64,000 nucleotides of DNA from Streptomyces beigongshangae. GTDB lineage: Bacteria > Actinomycetota > Actinomycetes > Streptomycetales > Streptomycetaceae. The notes under the pieces are model-generated. The model ran no database searches, was not told the DNA's origin, and worked only from the letters and a program-made list of their open reading frames with translations. Position 1 is the stretch's first letter; every line of letters starts with the position of its first letter. The position numbers and the translations under genes were made by a program. Positions 52,110 to 61,298 of the stretch are shown here, in pieces. The stretch covers positions 149,753 through 213,752 of the forward strand of contig NZ_JAHKJW010000003.1 of assembly GCF_019710745.1 (NCBI RefSeq). Direction: 5' to 3'.

Positions 52110-53439
52110 GGTGGGAGCGTACGTGACGCCGGTGCTCGTGCACCGCCTCCGCGTAGACGTCGGCCGTGGCCGCGGCGGCCGTGTCCCAGCCGAAGGACTG
52201 CGCGTGCCGGGCGGCGGCCGCGCCCATCCGCTCCGGGAGCGCCCGGTTGTCGGCGAAATCGCGCAGCACGCGCGCGTAGTCGACGGGATTGTGGCCGGAC
52301 ACCAGGAAACCCGTCTCCTTGTGGCGGACCGCGACCGGCAGACCGCCCACCGCGGCGGCGAGCACCGGGGTGCCGGCCGCCTGCGCCTCTATCGCGACGA
52401 GTCCGAAGGACTCGCTGTAGGAGGGCATCACCAGGACGGACGCGGCCCGGAACCAGTCCGCGAGCTGCTCCTGGCCGACCGGCGGCCGGAAGCACACCAC
52501 GTCGGCGATGCCCAGCCGGGCGGCGAGTTTCTGCAGCCCCTCCGGCTTGGCGAGCCCGCTGCCGCTCGGGCCGCCCACCACGGGGACGACGATGTTCGAG
52601 CGGAGTTCGGGACGCTCCTCCAGGAGGACGGCGACCGCACGCAGCAGCACGTCGGGCGCCTTGAGGGGCTGGATGCGGCCCGCGAAGAGCGGTACCAGGG
52701 CGTCCTGCGGGAGACCGAGGCGGGCGCGGGCGGCGGCGCGTCCGTCGGCCGGGCGGAAGCGGTCGAGGTTCACCCCCGGATGGACGACCGCGACCTTGCG
52801 CTGCTCGGCCTCGTAGTGCCGTACGAGTTCGTCGGCCTCTTCGGAGGTGTTCGCGATGAGGCGGTCGGCGGCGCGGACGATCTGGGTCTCGCCGATGACA
52901 CGGGCGGTGGGTTCGGGGGTGTCGTCCGCGGCCAGGGCGGCGTTCTTCACCTTCGCCATGGTGTGCATCGCGTGCACCAGGGGGGTGCCCCAGCGCTCGG
53001 CGGCCAGCCAGCCGACGTGGCCGGAGAGCCAGTAGTGCGAGTGCACCAGGTCGTAGTAGCCGGGTCGGTGCCCGGCCCACGCCTGCATCACGCCGTGCGT
53101 GAAGGCGCACAGCTGGGCGGGCAGGTCCTCCTTGGCGAGTCCCTCGTAGGGGCCCGCGTCGACGTGCCGGACCAGGACCCCGGGTGCGAGCTCCACCTCG
53201 GGGGGCAGGGCCCCGGTCGTCGCACGCGTGAAGATCTCGACCTCGATGTCGATCGCGGCGAGGCGCTGGGCCAGCTCCACGATGTAGACGTTCATGCCGC
53301 CCGCGTCGCCGGTGCCCGGCTGGTGCAGCGGCGAGGTGTGCACGGAGAGCATCGCGACGCGGCGTGGCCTGCGGTACGGGCGGAGCCTCGCGGAAGCCGC
53401 CGGGGAGCGGCGCCCCAGCCTGCTCACGTACTGGCTCAC
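52102..53439 (-). CDS. mshA: D-inositol-3-phosphate glycosyltransferase MshA
   Basis: First committed step of mycothiol synthesis: transfers GlcNAc from UDP-GlcNAc to inositol-3-phosphate. 445 residues, GT-B fold. N-domain loop HTSPLHQPGTGDAGGMNVYI; VHSHYWLSGHVGW; HAMHTMAKVKN; C-domain PVVGGPSGSGLAKPEGL and E-x7-E motif SYSESFGLVAIEAQAAG. The GTG start follows AAGGAGGAACGCC. Its basic N-terminal 28 residues are longer than needed by the fold. Confidence 0.95.
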   Translation of the reverse strand: MSQYVSRLGRRSPAASARLRPYRRPRRVAMLSVHTSPLHQPGTGDAGGMNVYIVELAQRLAAIDIEVEIFTRATTGALPPEVELAPGVLVRHVDAGPYEGLAKEDLPAQLCAFTHGVMQAWAGHRPGYYDLVHSHYWLSGHVGWLAAERWGTPLVHAMHTMAKVKNAALAADDTPEPTARVIGETQIVRAADRLIANTSEEADELVRHYEAEQRKVAVVHPGVNLDRFRPADGRAAARARLGLPQDALVPLFAGRIQPLKAPDVLLRAVAVLLEERPELRSNIVVPVVGGPSGSGLAKPEGLQKLAARLGIADVVCFRPPVGQEQLADWFRAASVLVMPSYSESFGLVAIEAQAAGTPVLAAAVGGLPVAVRHKETGFLVSGHNPVDYARVLRDFADNRALPERMGAAAARHAQSFGWDTAAAATADVYAEAVHEHRRHVRSHHG

Positions 53440-53813
53440 GTGGCGTTCCTCCTTCTACGGCTTCTGCGGACCGTACGAACCGTGCTGCGGGCATGCCGGT
53501 GGCCGGCCGTGGAACGCCCGCCATGTCCTGGAACGCCGGGCCGCCCCGCTCCATTTCCTCTTTACCGAATCATTGCCTTGGGTCGCTCAACGGTTCGATC
53601 GACTTCTGCGTTCCGATCAACGCCGGGGGCTGGCCGCCGGGCGCCGGGCACTGGCTGCTGACCGCCGGGCGCCGGGCACTGACCGCCGGGCGCTGACCGC
53701 CGGGTCTTCGAGGTCCGGTCCGCGGTCCGTCTTCGCTCCGGGTCCGAGCGGCGGCCTCCGGGGTCCCGCACCGGCACGGGTAACCGCATTCGCCCCCGCA
53801 TACCCTTGACCCC

Positions 53814-54623
53814 ATGAACGCCCGCGCAGCGAAACCCGTGGGGACGGTGACGCGCGGCACCACCAACCCGAACCGCCTGCGCCGCATGGACCGCTGGATA
53901 GCGGCCACCCACGGCGCGGAGCTCCGCCGGACCGGCGACCCCGTGGCGGTCGACCTCGGATACGGGGCGGCCCCCTGGACGGCGGTCGAACTGCTCCACC
54001 GCCTCCGTACCGTCGCTCCACGCGCGCGCGTGGTGGGCGTCGAGATCGACCCGGCCCGGGTCGCGGCGGCGGAGCCGTACGAACGCGACGGCCTCGTGTT
54101 CCGGCACGGCGGCTTCGAGGTCCCGCTGCCCGTCCGGCCGTCGCTGATCCGCGCGGCGAACGTCCTGCGGCAGTACGACGAGGCCGAGGTCGCCGCCGTG
54201 TGGGCCCGCCTCCGCGGCCGTCTGGCACCGGCGGGGCCCTTCTCGCGCGGCGGGCTCCTCGTCGAAGGCACGTGCGACGAGATCGGCCGCCGGCACGTGT
54301 GGGTCGCGCTCGGTCCCGAGGGTCCGCGGACGGTCACGTTCGCCACCCGGCTCGGCTCCCTGGACCGCCCGTCCGACCTGGCCGAACGCCTTCCCAAGGC
54401 CCTCATCCACCGCAATGTGCCGGGCGAGCCCGTGCACGCCTTCCTGCGCGACTTCGACCGTGCGTGGGCGGCGGCCGCCCCGTACGCCTCGTACGGCGCC
54501 CGTCAGCGCTGGATCCGCGCGGTCCGGGACCTGGCGGCCGACTGGCCGGTCACGGACGGGCCGGCGCGCTGGCGGCAGGGCGAAGTGACCGTGCGGTGGG
54601 AGGCGTTGGCACCGGTCGCGTAG
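53814..54623 (+). CDS. class I SAM-dependent methyltransferase
   Basis: 269 residues. SAM-binding motif I AVDLGYGAAPWTAVELLHRL; motif II acidic residue VVGVEIDPARV. The catalytic-region signature is unclear. The C-terminal half (FLRDFDRAWAAAAPYASYGA) has no recognised domain. It resembles a conserved Streptomyces protein; substrate unknown. A direct promoter is expected, since the nearest upstream gene (mshA) is divergent. Confidence 0.78.
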   Translation: MNARAAKPVGTVTRGTTNPNRLRRMDRWIAATHGAELRRTGDPVAVDLGYGAAPWTAVELLHRLRTVAPRARVVGVEIDPARVAAAEPYERDGLVFRHGGFEVPLPVRPSLIRAANVLRQYDEAEVAAVWARLRGRLAPAGPFSRGGLLVEGTCDEIGRRHVWVALGPEGPRTVTFATRLGSLDRPSDLAERLPKALIHRNVPGEPVHAFLRDFDRAWAAAAPYASYGARQRWIRAVRDLAADWPVTDGPARWRQGEVTVRWEALAPVA

Positions 54624-54867
54624 GGCGGGGCGGTGTTCGCGGGACGGGTACCGCGTCGTGGGAACCAATGGGAACGAACTCGCCGAGTCGTTCGTCACAG
54701 GGGGCGGGGAACATGGGCGGGCGTATGTCCGGGCGGGCGGCGAGGGAGGGAACGGCCGGTGGGCGAGTGGCGGTTCCCGCCCGCCTCTGTCGTATTGCGC
54801 GCCGGCATGGCACGATCCCCGAGGCGCTCGTAAGTTACTGACGGTAAATCAGTTTGGGGGTCGGTTC

Positions 54868-55995
54868 ATGGGATCCGGTGTACGGGGTCTGACCACCACG
54901 GCCATGGCGGTGGCCTGCGCGGCAGTCATCCTGTCCGTGTCCGCGCCGGGCGTGGTCCACGCGGCTCCGACGCCGCCCTCACCGACCTCGACTCCGGTTC
55001 CGGTTCCGACGTCGACTCCGGCTCCGGCTCCGGTTCCGGCTCCGGGCGGAACCCCCGCGAGCAACGCGGACCTTGAGGTGATCCGCCAGAAGCTGGAGAC
55101 GCTCTACCACGACGCGGCGGTCGCCACGGACGCGTACAACCTCGCCGAGGAACGGACCGAACAGCAGTCCACGCAGATCGTCGGGCTCGCCCGCGAGATC
55201 GTCGAGGGCAAGGCCCGGCTGGACGAGCTGAAGGAGCGCGCGGGCGCCGCGGCCCGCTCCCAGTACCGCGGCGGCGGCCTGCCGGACGGGGCCCAGCTGG
55301 TGCTCAGCGACGACCCGCAGGACTTCCTGGAGGGCGCGGGCCGGGTCCGTCAGGGTGCCAAGGCGGCCAAGGGCATGCTCGCCGAGATGCGCCGCACCCA
55401 GGAGGACCTGGAGCAGTACGCGCGCGACGCGGCGGCCCAGTGGAAGAAGCTCGAAGCCAACCGCGAGGCGAAGGCCAAGGCCAAGAAGAAGGTCGAGAAG
55501 CAGATCGCCGCGGCCGAGAAACTCGAGTCGGAACTGGCGAAGGAGGAGAAGCAGCGCCTGGCGAAGCTGGAGAGGCAGGCCGCGCGCGAGGCGCAGACGG
55601 CCTGGCTGGACTCCGGCGTCCTCGCCGACACCGGCGACACGGCCTCCGCGCGGGGCGAGGCAGCCGTGGAGTACGCGACGGCACAGATCGGCAAGGCGTA
55701 CGAATGGGGCGCCGAGGGGCCGAAGACGTTCGACTGCTCGGGGCTCACGTCACAGGCGTGGGCGGCCGCAGGGCAGGGTATCCCCCGCACCTCCCAGGAG
55801 CAGTGGAGGCAGCTCGACCGCGTCGCCGTCGAGGCGATGCGCCCGGGCGACCTGATCATCTACAACTCCGACGCCAGCCATGTGGCGATGTACGTAGGCG
55901 ACGGCGCGATGATCCACGCGCCGCGCCCCGGCCGCACGGTGACGATCGCGGGGGCGGGCTCGATGCCGATACTCGGGGTCGTGCGACCCGGTTAG
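54868..55995 (+). CDS. NlpC/P60 (C40) peptidoglycan hydrolase with coiled coil
   Basis: 375 residues. A signal peptide (TTTAMAVACAAVILSVSAPGVVHA) is followed by a Pro/Thr-Ser linker. A long coiled coil (about 70-235; KLEANREAKAKAKKKVEKQI) then precedes the NlpC/P60 domain. Catalytic Cys in KTFDCSGLTSQAWAAAG, His in NSDASHVAMYVGDG, third residue His in MIHAPRPG. It cleaves D-glutamyl-diaminopimelate links in the cell wall, like RipA/RpfB partners. ATG 54868 is chosen to give a clean signal peptide. Confidence 0.92.
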   Translation: MGSGVRGLTTTAMAVACAAVILSVSAPGVVHAAPTPPSPTSTPVPVPTSTPAPAPVPAPGGTPASNADLEVIRQKLETLYHDAAVATDAYNLAEERTEQQSTQIVGLAREIVEGKARLDELKERAGAAARSQYRGGGLPDGAQLVLSDDPQDFLEGAGRVRQGAKAAKGMLAEMRRTQEDLEQYARDAAAQWKKLEANREAKAKAKKKVEKQIAAAEKLESELAKEEKQRLAKLERQAAREAQTAWLDSGVLADTGDTASARGEAAVEYATAQIGKAYEWGAEGPKTFDCSGLTSQAWAAAGQGIPRTSQEQWRQLDRVAVEAMRPGDLIIYNSDASHVAMYVGDGAMIHAPRPGRTVTIAGAGSMPILGVVRPG

Positions 55996-56409
55996 CGGGG
56001 ACGGAGGTCGGCCGGTCGGACGGTCGGTGGGCCGGGGGCGCGTGCTCTGCCGGTGCGCGGCCCGTTCGCCGATGCGCCGTCCCGCTGCGAAGGCACCCTG
56101 CGTCACTCCGGTGCGCCGGCCCCTGCCGACCGGGACAGGACGGTTCCCCTGGTGGCGTGACCTGTCGCACGTGATACGCGGCACGTTCGGGCCCGGCGGT
56201 CAACCCGCGGAGCGTGATGTACGTCATTCCGTGCAAGCGCACATCCTGCCCAATTGCGGTACAGGATGCGGCATATGACGGCGGCTGTTTTCCCCATGTC
56301 CGGCCTGCCGCCGTTTCTGTGTGACGGTCCCTGCCGCTATGGTCCCCGTCGGTGGATCGAGATCCCTCGACCCGTCATGCGTTCGGGGGGAGGGAAGGAA
56401 CCCAAGACG
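55996..56409. other. 414-bp gap upstream of the PP2C gene
   Basis: GC-rich sequence with a CGGTCGG-type repeat at the 5' end, then a less GC-rich zone around 56220-56290 that may hold the promoter. No gene is supported. Confidence 0.45.
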
Positions 56410-58044
56410 ATGCCCGTACCCGTACCGCGGCAGAGAGCGATCCCCGCCGTGGAAGGTGGTCCGGCTCACGCCGCGCCCTCACCCGGCGGACCGGCACAGG
56501 CCGCGCCCACACCCGGCGCCCCGTCCGGCCAGGAGCCGTCCCCGGCGAGGCGCGACACCGCTGCCGGCGCCGACCACGACGACGCCGGTCCCGTCGGCGA
56601 CAGCACCCCGCTCACCCTGCTCGTGATCGAGGACGACCCGGCCGGCGCACTGACCGTGCCCGACCTGCGGGACGCGGCCGGCAGGCGGCTCCGTGTCCGT
56701 ACCGCCCGCAACCTCACCGAGGCCGAGCGGCTGCTCACCGACGACGTCCAGTGCATCCTGCTCGACCTCGCACTGCGGACGCCCGGCCCGGCAGTCGCCG
56801 CGGAAGGACCGGAGGGCGTGGAGGACGTGGGGGAACCGGAAGGGCCGGAAGGGGCGGAGGCCGCGGACGACGAGCTGGCCACGCTCAGGCACGTGCTGCG
56901 GCTCGCACCCCGGCACGCCGTCCTCGCGCTCGTCCCGGCCGGGGACACCGGGCGCGGCGCGGAAGCCGTACGCGTCGGTGCCCAGGACTACCTCTTCCAC
57001 GACGAGCTGGAGAGCCGGCTGCTGAGCCGCGCGATCCGGTACGCGGTGGAGCGCAAGCGTTCCGACCGGGCCGAGCGACGGCTGACCGAGTCCACGCTGC
57101 GCGCGCAGGAGAACGCCCGGCTGGAACGCGGCCTGCTGCCCACCCCGCTCCTGGAGGGCTCCTCGCTGCGGTTCGCCGCCCGCTACCGTCCCGGCCGCTC
57201 GCGCGCCCTGCTCGGCGGCGACTTCTACGACACGGTCCGCACCCCCGACGGCACCGTGCACGCCATGATCGGCGACGTCTGCGGGCACGGTCCCGACGAG
57301 GCCGCGCTCGGTGTGGAGCTGCGGATAGCCTGGCGCGCACTGACACTGGCGGGCCTGTGCGGCGACCGGCTGCTGTCGACGCTCCAGCAGGTCCTGGAGC
57401 ACGAGCGCGACAGCGACGAGATCTTCGCGACGCTCTGCACGGTGGACATCGCGCCGGACGGCCGCCGCGCGGGCCTGTGTCTGGCGGGTCACCCCGCGCC
57501 CCTGATCTCGCGCCCGGCCCGCCCCCGGGCCCTGACCGGCGCCGACAGGACCAGCAGGACCGACCGGACCGACCGGACCGGAAGGACCGACGGAATCAGC
57601 AGAGCAAGCAGGATGCCCGGACTCTCCGGTGCCCCCGCCACCTCCAGGACCGGCAGAGGCGGTAGAGGCGGCAGAACCGGCAGGACCGGCGGAACCGAAG
57701 GCGCCGCCGCGGCCGGGACGCCGCCCGTCGCCGAGCTGCTGCCGTACGAGAACGGCGGCCCGGCGCTCGGCCTGCTGCCGAACGCCCGGTGGCCGCGCCA
57801 GCAGGTGGAGCTGGGCGGCGAGTGGAGCCTGATGCTCTACACGGACGGCCTGATAGAGGGCCGGACCGGCAAGGGCAGGGAACGGCTCGGCCAGGACGGG
57901 ATGGTGGACATGGTCCGCCGCCAGCTGGCGGCGGGCCTGCGCGGCGAGGAACTGCTGCGGGCCGCAGTGAACGAAGTGCGGGACCTCAACGGCGGGGAAC
58001 TGACGGACGACGTGGCGGTACTGCTGCTGGACCGCGTGGCCTAG
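56410..58044 (+). CDS. response regulator fused to PP2C/SpoIIE phosphatase
   Basis: 544 residues. The N-terminus is Pro/Ala-rich. A receiver domain (about 70-205) has LLVIEDDPAG and the Asp in CILLDLALR. A linker helix (about 210-250) is followed by the PPM phosphatase domain, with metal Asp in LLGGDFYDTV, GDVCGHGPDEA, and C-terminal LYTDGLIEGR and ELTDDVAVLLL. This is the RsbU-like design that resets anti-sigma antagonists in stress signalling. Low-complexity inserts (TDRTDRTGRTDG; GRGGRGGRTGRTGG) break the phosphatase domain. Start after GAAGGAACCCAAGACG. Confidence 0.9.
   Translation: MPVPVPRQRAIPAVEGGPAHAAPSPGGPAQAAPTPGAPSGQEPSPARRDTAAGADHDDAGPVGDSTPLTLLVIEDDPAGALTVPDLRDAAGRRLRVRTARNLTEAERLLTDDVQCILLDLALRTPGPAVAAEGPEGVEDVGEPEGPEGAEAADDELATLRHVLRLAPRHAVLALVPAGDTGRGAEAVRVGAQDYLFHDELESRLLSRAIRYAVERKRSDRAERRLTESTLRAQENARLERGLLPTPLLEGSSLRFAARYRPGRSRALLGGDFYDTVRTPDGTVHAMIGDVCGHGPDEAALGVELRIAWRALTLAGLCGDRLLSTLQQVLEHERDSDEIFATLCTVDIAPDGRRAGLCLAGHPAPLISRPARPRALTGADRTSRTDRTDRTGRTDGISRASRMPGLSGAPATSRTGRGGRGGRTGRTGGTEGAAAAGTPPVAELLPYENGGPALGLLPNARWPRQQVELGGEWSLMLYTDGLIEGRTGKGRERLGQDGMVDMVRRQLAAGLRGEELLRAAVNEVRDLNGGELTDDVAVLLLDRVA
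57541..57720. repeat. low-complexity repeat region in the PP2C gene
   Basis: GACCGGACCGACCGGACCGG-type and GGCAGAGGCGGTAGAGGCGG-type units repeat in frame, adding about 60 residues within the phosphatase domain. Length variation between strains is likely. Confidence 0.7.
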
Positions 58045-58113
58045 CGGTACCGCTGTCCGACGAACCGGACATCGGGCACCGGGCACCGGGCACCGGAAGG
58101 AACCCGAGAAGGC

Positions 58114-58458
58114 TCAGCGCCCGCCGTTGTACGGCCCGTACGGACCGTCGCTGCTGCTGCCACCCCGGCGGCCGCCGCCCGACACCTGCTTGAGGGCGGG
58201 CCGGACGTCCACGAAGAAGACGATGGTGGCGATGAGGAACGCGATCTGCAGGAAGAGCATCGGCACCAGCAGGTTCACGGTCACCGCGAGCCCGAGGATG
58301 ACCATCCAGAACACCTTGCTCTGCTTGTTCGCGGCCCGGTAGGCGTCGTCACGGGCCAGCGCGGCCATCACCAGCGCCACCACCGCCAGCACCAGCATGG
58401 CGGTGAAGAGCAGCCACATGAGGCCGCCGAATGCCGTCAAGAGCACTGTGCCCACCAC
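58114..58458 (-). CDS. DUF2516 family membrane protein
   Basis: 114 residues with two or three transmembrane helices (FGGLMWLLFTAMLVLAVVALVM; FWMVILGLAVTVNLL; LQIAFLIATIVFFVDV) and a Gly/Ser/Tyr tail (SSSDGPYGPYNGG). It matches actinobacterial DUF2516. Function unknown. Tandem GTG codons at 58458/58455 and a GTG at 58446 make the exact start uncertain. Confidence 0.8.
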   Translation of the reverse strand: MVGTVLLTAFGGLMWLLFTAMLVLAVVALVMAALARDDAYRAANKQSKVFWMVILGLAVTVNLLVPMLFLQIAFLIATIVFFVDVRPALKQVSGGGRRGGSSSDGPYGPYNGGR

Positions 58459-58582
58459 CTGAGTCGAGTCGTCGTCCCTACGCGGTCACCGTACCCGCAG
58501 AACGGGCCGGGAACTCCGATAGTGCCCGGAGCGCCCGACCCGTCCTCATGCCACGTATCCCGCCCGCCGCTCGTTCGGGGCC

Positions 58583-59179
58583 CTACTTCGCGGGCGGCGT
58601 CGACTTCTTGGCCGTGGCGGTGGCCTTGCGGGCGGCCGGCGCCTTCTTGACGGGGGCCTTCTTCGCCGGAGCGGTCTCGGCCTCGACCACGACGGGCCTC
58701 TGGATGCTGCCCTCGGCCGGCTCGGGGTTCGGCTCGACGGTGATCGCCAGCTCCTCGATCTCCTCGGCCATCTCGCCGCGCCAGGTCCGCACGGTCTGCT
58801 CGCCGTGCTCGGCGACCTTCTCGTAGGCCTCGCGCGCCTTCACGGCGTACTCGGCGGCTACGCCGACGCTGCGCAGCGCCAGGTCCTGAGCCGTCTCGCC
58901 GATCCTCTTGAGGTCGGTGTCCAGGGAGCCGATGAGGCCGGTCACCTTGGTCTGGAGGGTCTCCTGCGCCTCCTTGGCGCGGGCGGTGGCCTTCTCCTGG
59001 ACGGCGTTCGGATCGATGCCGCGGACGGCGTCGATCCGGGCCGGCGCCTCGGCACGCAGCTGCTCGACGATCCCCGGCACCTTCTTGGCCTGCTGGAGGG
59101 CCAGGTCGGCGGTACCGGCGGCGAAGTAGAGCGGGGTCGGGTCGCTGAGGGTCTTGCGCAGGTCGTCGGTGATGGCCAT
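58583..59179 (-). CDS. HbhA-like Ala/Lys-rich coiled-coil protein
   Basis: 198 residues. A helical N-terminal domain (KKVPGIVEQLRAEAPARIDA; LDTDLKRIGETAQDL) is followed by a tail of Lys/Ala/Pro repeats (APAKKAPVKKAPAARKATAT). The layout resembles mycobacterial heparin-binding hemagglutinin and histone-like proteins. It may bind acidic polymers, lipid or DNA. The start follows GGGAGGACC. It lies downstream of the XRE regulator on the same strand and may be its target. Confidence 0.78.
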   Translation of the reverse strand: MAITDDLRKTLSDPTPLYFAAGTADLALQQAKKVPGIVEQLRAEAPARIDAVRGIDPNAVQEKATARAKEAQETLQTKVTGLIGSLDTDLKRIGETAQDLALRSVGVAAEYAVKAREAYEKVAEHGEQTVRTWRGEMAEEIEELAITVEPNPEPAEGSIQRPVVVEAETAPAKKAPVKKAPAARKATATAKKSTPPAK

Positions 59180-59326
59180 GGTGACGGTCCTCCCGGTATC
59201 GCTGTGGCGTGGTGCGTGAGGGTTTTGGTCGTACGTTGCTGCTGCTCCGCGGCCGGTCTGCCGACCGGCCGGTCGGCCGTTCCGAACCGGGCCCGGTGGT
59301 GCCGTGCCCGGCCGTACGGAACCCGG

Positions 59327-59809
59327 TCAGCCCGTGGAGGACTGCGGGTCGTTCCGCGCGGCGTCGCTGCCGCCGCCGGCCGTGCGGGCCGCGCCGTCGG
59401 CGGCGTCTGCGGCATCCCCGGCGTCTTCGGCGGCCTCGGTGTTCTCGGCGGTCTTCGTCTCGAACCCGTTCTCCTTGCGGAAGGACTCGTATATCTGGAG
59501 CAGCACCTGCTTCTGCCGCTCCGTGAGCGTCGGGTCGGCGAGGATGACCGCACGTGTCTCCACCTCGTCCCGGTCGCGCTCGGCGTCGAGGATCCCGGCA
59601 CGGACGTACAGCGTCTCGGCGGAGATCCGCAGGGCCTTGGCGACCTGCTGCAGCACCTCCGCGCTCGGCTTGCGCAGCCCGCGCTCGATCTGGCTCAGAT
59701 ACGGATTGGACACCCCGGCGGCGTCGGCGAGCTGCCGCAGACTCAGCTGCGCGTTGCGCCGCTGGTCCCGCAGGTACTCCCCGAGATTGCCGACGTTGAG
59801 TGATGCCAT
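59327..59809 (-). CDS. XRE-family helix-turn-helix regulator
   Basis: 160 residues. The HTH is LGEYLRDQRRNAQLSLRQLA, DAAGVSNPYLSQIERGLRKPS (about 10-65). The rest is acidic and Ala-rich, with a Pro-free C-terminus. A perfect palindromic operator (59837-59862) lies 28 bp upstream of the ATG, suggesting autorepression. The downstream HbhA-like gene is probably co-transcribed. The start at M of MASLNVGNLG is preferred over an ATG/GTG six codons upstream. Confidence 0.9.
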   Translation of the reverse strand: MASLNVGNLGEYLRDQRRNAQLSLRQLADAAGVSNPYLSQIERGLRKPSAEVLQQVAKALRISAETLYVRAGILDAERDRDEVETRAVILADPTLTERQKQVLLQIYESFRKENGFETKTAENTEAAEDAGDAADAADGAARTAGGGSDAARNDPQSSTG

Positions 59810-59836
59810 GCCTCTACCGTGCACCACCTTTGCTAA

Positions 59837-59862
59837 CTATTGCAAGCAGACGCTTGCAATAG
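59837..59862. promoter_or_regulatory. perfect palindromic operator of the XRE regulator
   Basis: Arms CTATTGCAAGC and GCTTGCAATAG (11 bp each) flank AGAC. It is AT-rich in a GC-rich context and lies just upstream of the XRE gene, fitting a dimeric HTH binding site. The TTGCAA core occurs twice. Confidence 0.85.
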
Positions 59863-59950
59863 TGTGTCACGCCACTTGTGACCGAGCACCTCAGTTGGCC
59901 ACCGTGAGCGTGCCAGTTGGCCGGGCGCCATGGCGGGGCACGCTCCGAGC

Positions 59951-60493
59951 ATGACCGCCTTCCTGAACCAGCTGCCTGCACTCATGGGTGTCATCGTCGG
60001 CGTCCTCGGAACGCTCCTCACTGCGCGCCTCAACGACAGGGCGCAGTGGACACGCGCCCTGTCGGTACGGTGGGACGAGCGGCGATTGGACGCGTACTCC
60101 GAATACGCTCGCGCGCTCAAAGAGGTCCACTTACTCGCGCACCGCATCACGGCGCCGGCCCGACCCGCGTCGCGGGCGCACCCGATCGATCGGGGCACTG
60201 GGCTCGAACTGATGGCCCAGGCGGACGCCCAGCGGACCAAAGCGTGGGAGGGGGTGCTTCTGCTGGGTGACGCCGACACGGTGGCCGCCGCGCGCGACTG
60301 GCGCTGGGCAGTGCTGCAGTTGGAGCGAGCGGCACGTGGCATCGCCGACGACGACTTCGACTGGGTGGCCGCCGTACGGCGCGTGGACGAGGGCCGAGAC
60401 CGCTTCTACGACGCCGCCAGGGCCAGCCTGACTGTGGGCAGCGGTGATGTAGCTCAGGCGCGATGGCTCATCGACCGACACATGAACTCGTGA
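59951..60493 (+). CDS. hypothetical membrane-anchored protein
   Basis: 180 residues. The N-terminal helix (LNQLPALMGVIVGVLGTLLTA) is followed by a helical cytosolic region rich in Arg/Trp (RALSVRWDERRLDAYSEYAR; RDWRWAVLQLERAARG). It resembles small actinobacterial proteins of unknown role. ATG 59951 is used; an ATG seven codons upstream is possible. Divergent from the XRE gene, sharing the operator region. Confidence 0.65.
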   Translation: MTAFLNQLPALMGVIVGVLGTLLTARLNDRAQWTRALSVRWDERRLDAYSEYARALKEVHLLAHRITAPARPASRAHPIDRGTGLELMAQADAQRTKAWEGVLLLGDADTVAAARDWRWAVLQLERAARGIADDDFDWVAAVRRVDEGRDRFYDAARASLTVGSGDVAQARWLIDRHMNS

Positions 60494-60577
60494 TTCCGAC
60501 GCGGTGACACGGCCGCACTCCGAACCGAGCGCCAAGGTGGCCAACGCAAGTGGTCAATGGCCAGCTGAGACGCTCAG

Positions 60578-60799
60578 TCACACCACTGCGGGCACGTCCT
60601 TGTCCAGGCGGCGGCGTACGTCCTCGGCGTGCTCGGCGCACCCGGCGATGGGGGCGGGCACCTCGTCCGGGGCCACGGTGAGGTCCTCGACCGCCGGCCG
60701 CGGCAGGAACCGCGCGCCCAGCGAACGGACCGGCTCGGATCCCCGCACCTCGGTGCCGCCCTCCGCACGAGGCACGTACACATCGACCGACAGACCCAT
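60578..60799 (-). CDS. small hypothetical protein
   Basis: 73 residues (MGLSVDVYVPRAEGGTEVRG...). Composition and codon bias look coding over 60578-60799 only. The longer frame upstream is low complexity. The ribosome-binding site is weak, so this may be a remnant. No family recognised. Confidence 0.45.
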   Translation of the reverse strand: MGLSVDVYVPRAEGGTEVRGSEPVRSLGARFLPRPAVEDLTVAPDEVPAPIAGCAEHAEDVRRRLDKDVPAVV

Positions 60800-61298
60800 G
60801 TCAGGGAGTCGACCACGGACGGCGCCGACGGTCCACCGCGTACGGCTCCGGCTCCCCGTTCCGGAAAAAGAGCATTGCCTGTACGCGTGAATTACCCTAG
60901 CCTTTTCATCGTGACTGCCGGGTCGGCCTTGAGCCAGAAAACAGTAGGGTTCCCGGCCTCCGAGTGAGGCCCGGGCGGGCCAGAGGGCCGCCCTTTTCCA
61001 GCGCGCCGAGCGCTCGTGCCGTGCGCAGCACCACACCGCTCCCAGACGTGTCGATTCCGTGTGACCGACGCGCCGCCGCGCCCCTGCACACCCGAGCATC
61101 CGCGCATCCGCGCATCCGCACACCTTTTCATCGTCGCTGCTCCCCCGCGCCTGAGCACTGACCGCTGATCGCTGATCGCTGATCGCGGGCGCTGAGCCGC
61201 GATGTCGCCGTGCGCCCCTTCCCGCGGGCCGTACCGAATACGCCCCGCGGCGATACCGCATGCCCTTTTTCAGAAATTCACGGAGCAGAAGGAAGAGA
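60800..61298. other. 499-bp gap with simple repeats
   Basis: Contains tandem CGCATCC units (61097-61120) and GCTGATC units (61165-61190), then the promoter of the nitroreductase fusion gene. No gene is supported. Confidence 0.5.

Noticed and set aside
54661..54700. possible SigE promoter (GGAAC) before the NlpC/P60 gene
   Set aside because: GGAAC occurs twice, but the spacing to a -10 match is poor or ambiguous.
54620..54867. possible ydaO (c-di-AMP) riboswitch before the NlpC/P60 gene
   Set aside because: Some GGGGAAC/GGAACC pieces occur, but I could not build the conserved pseudosymmetric core.
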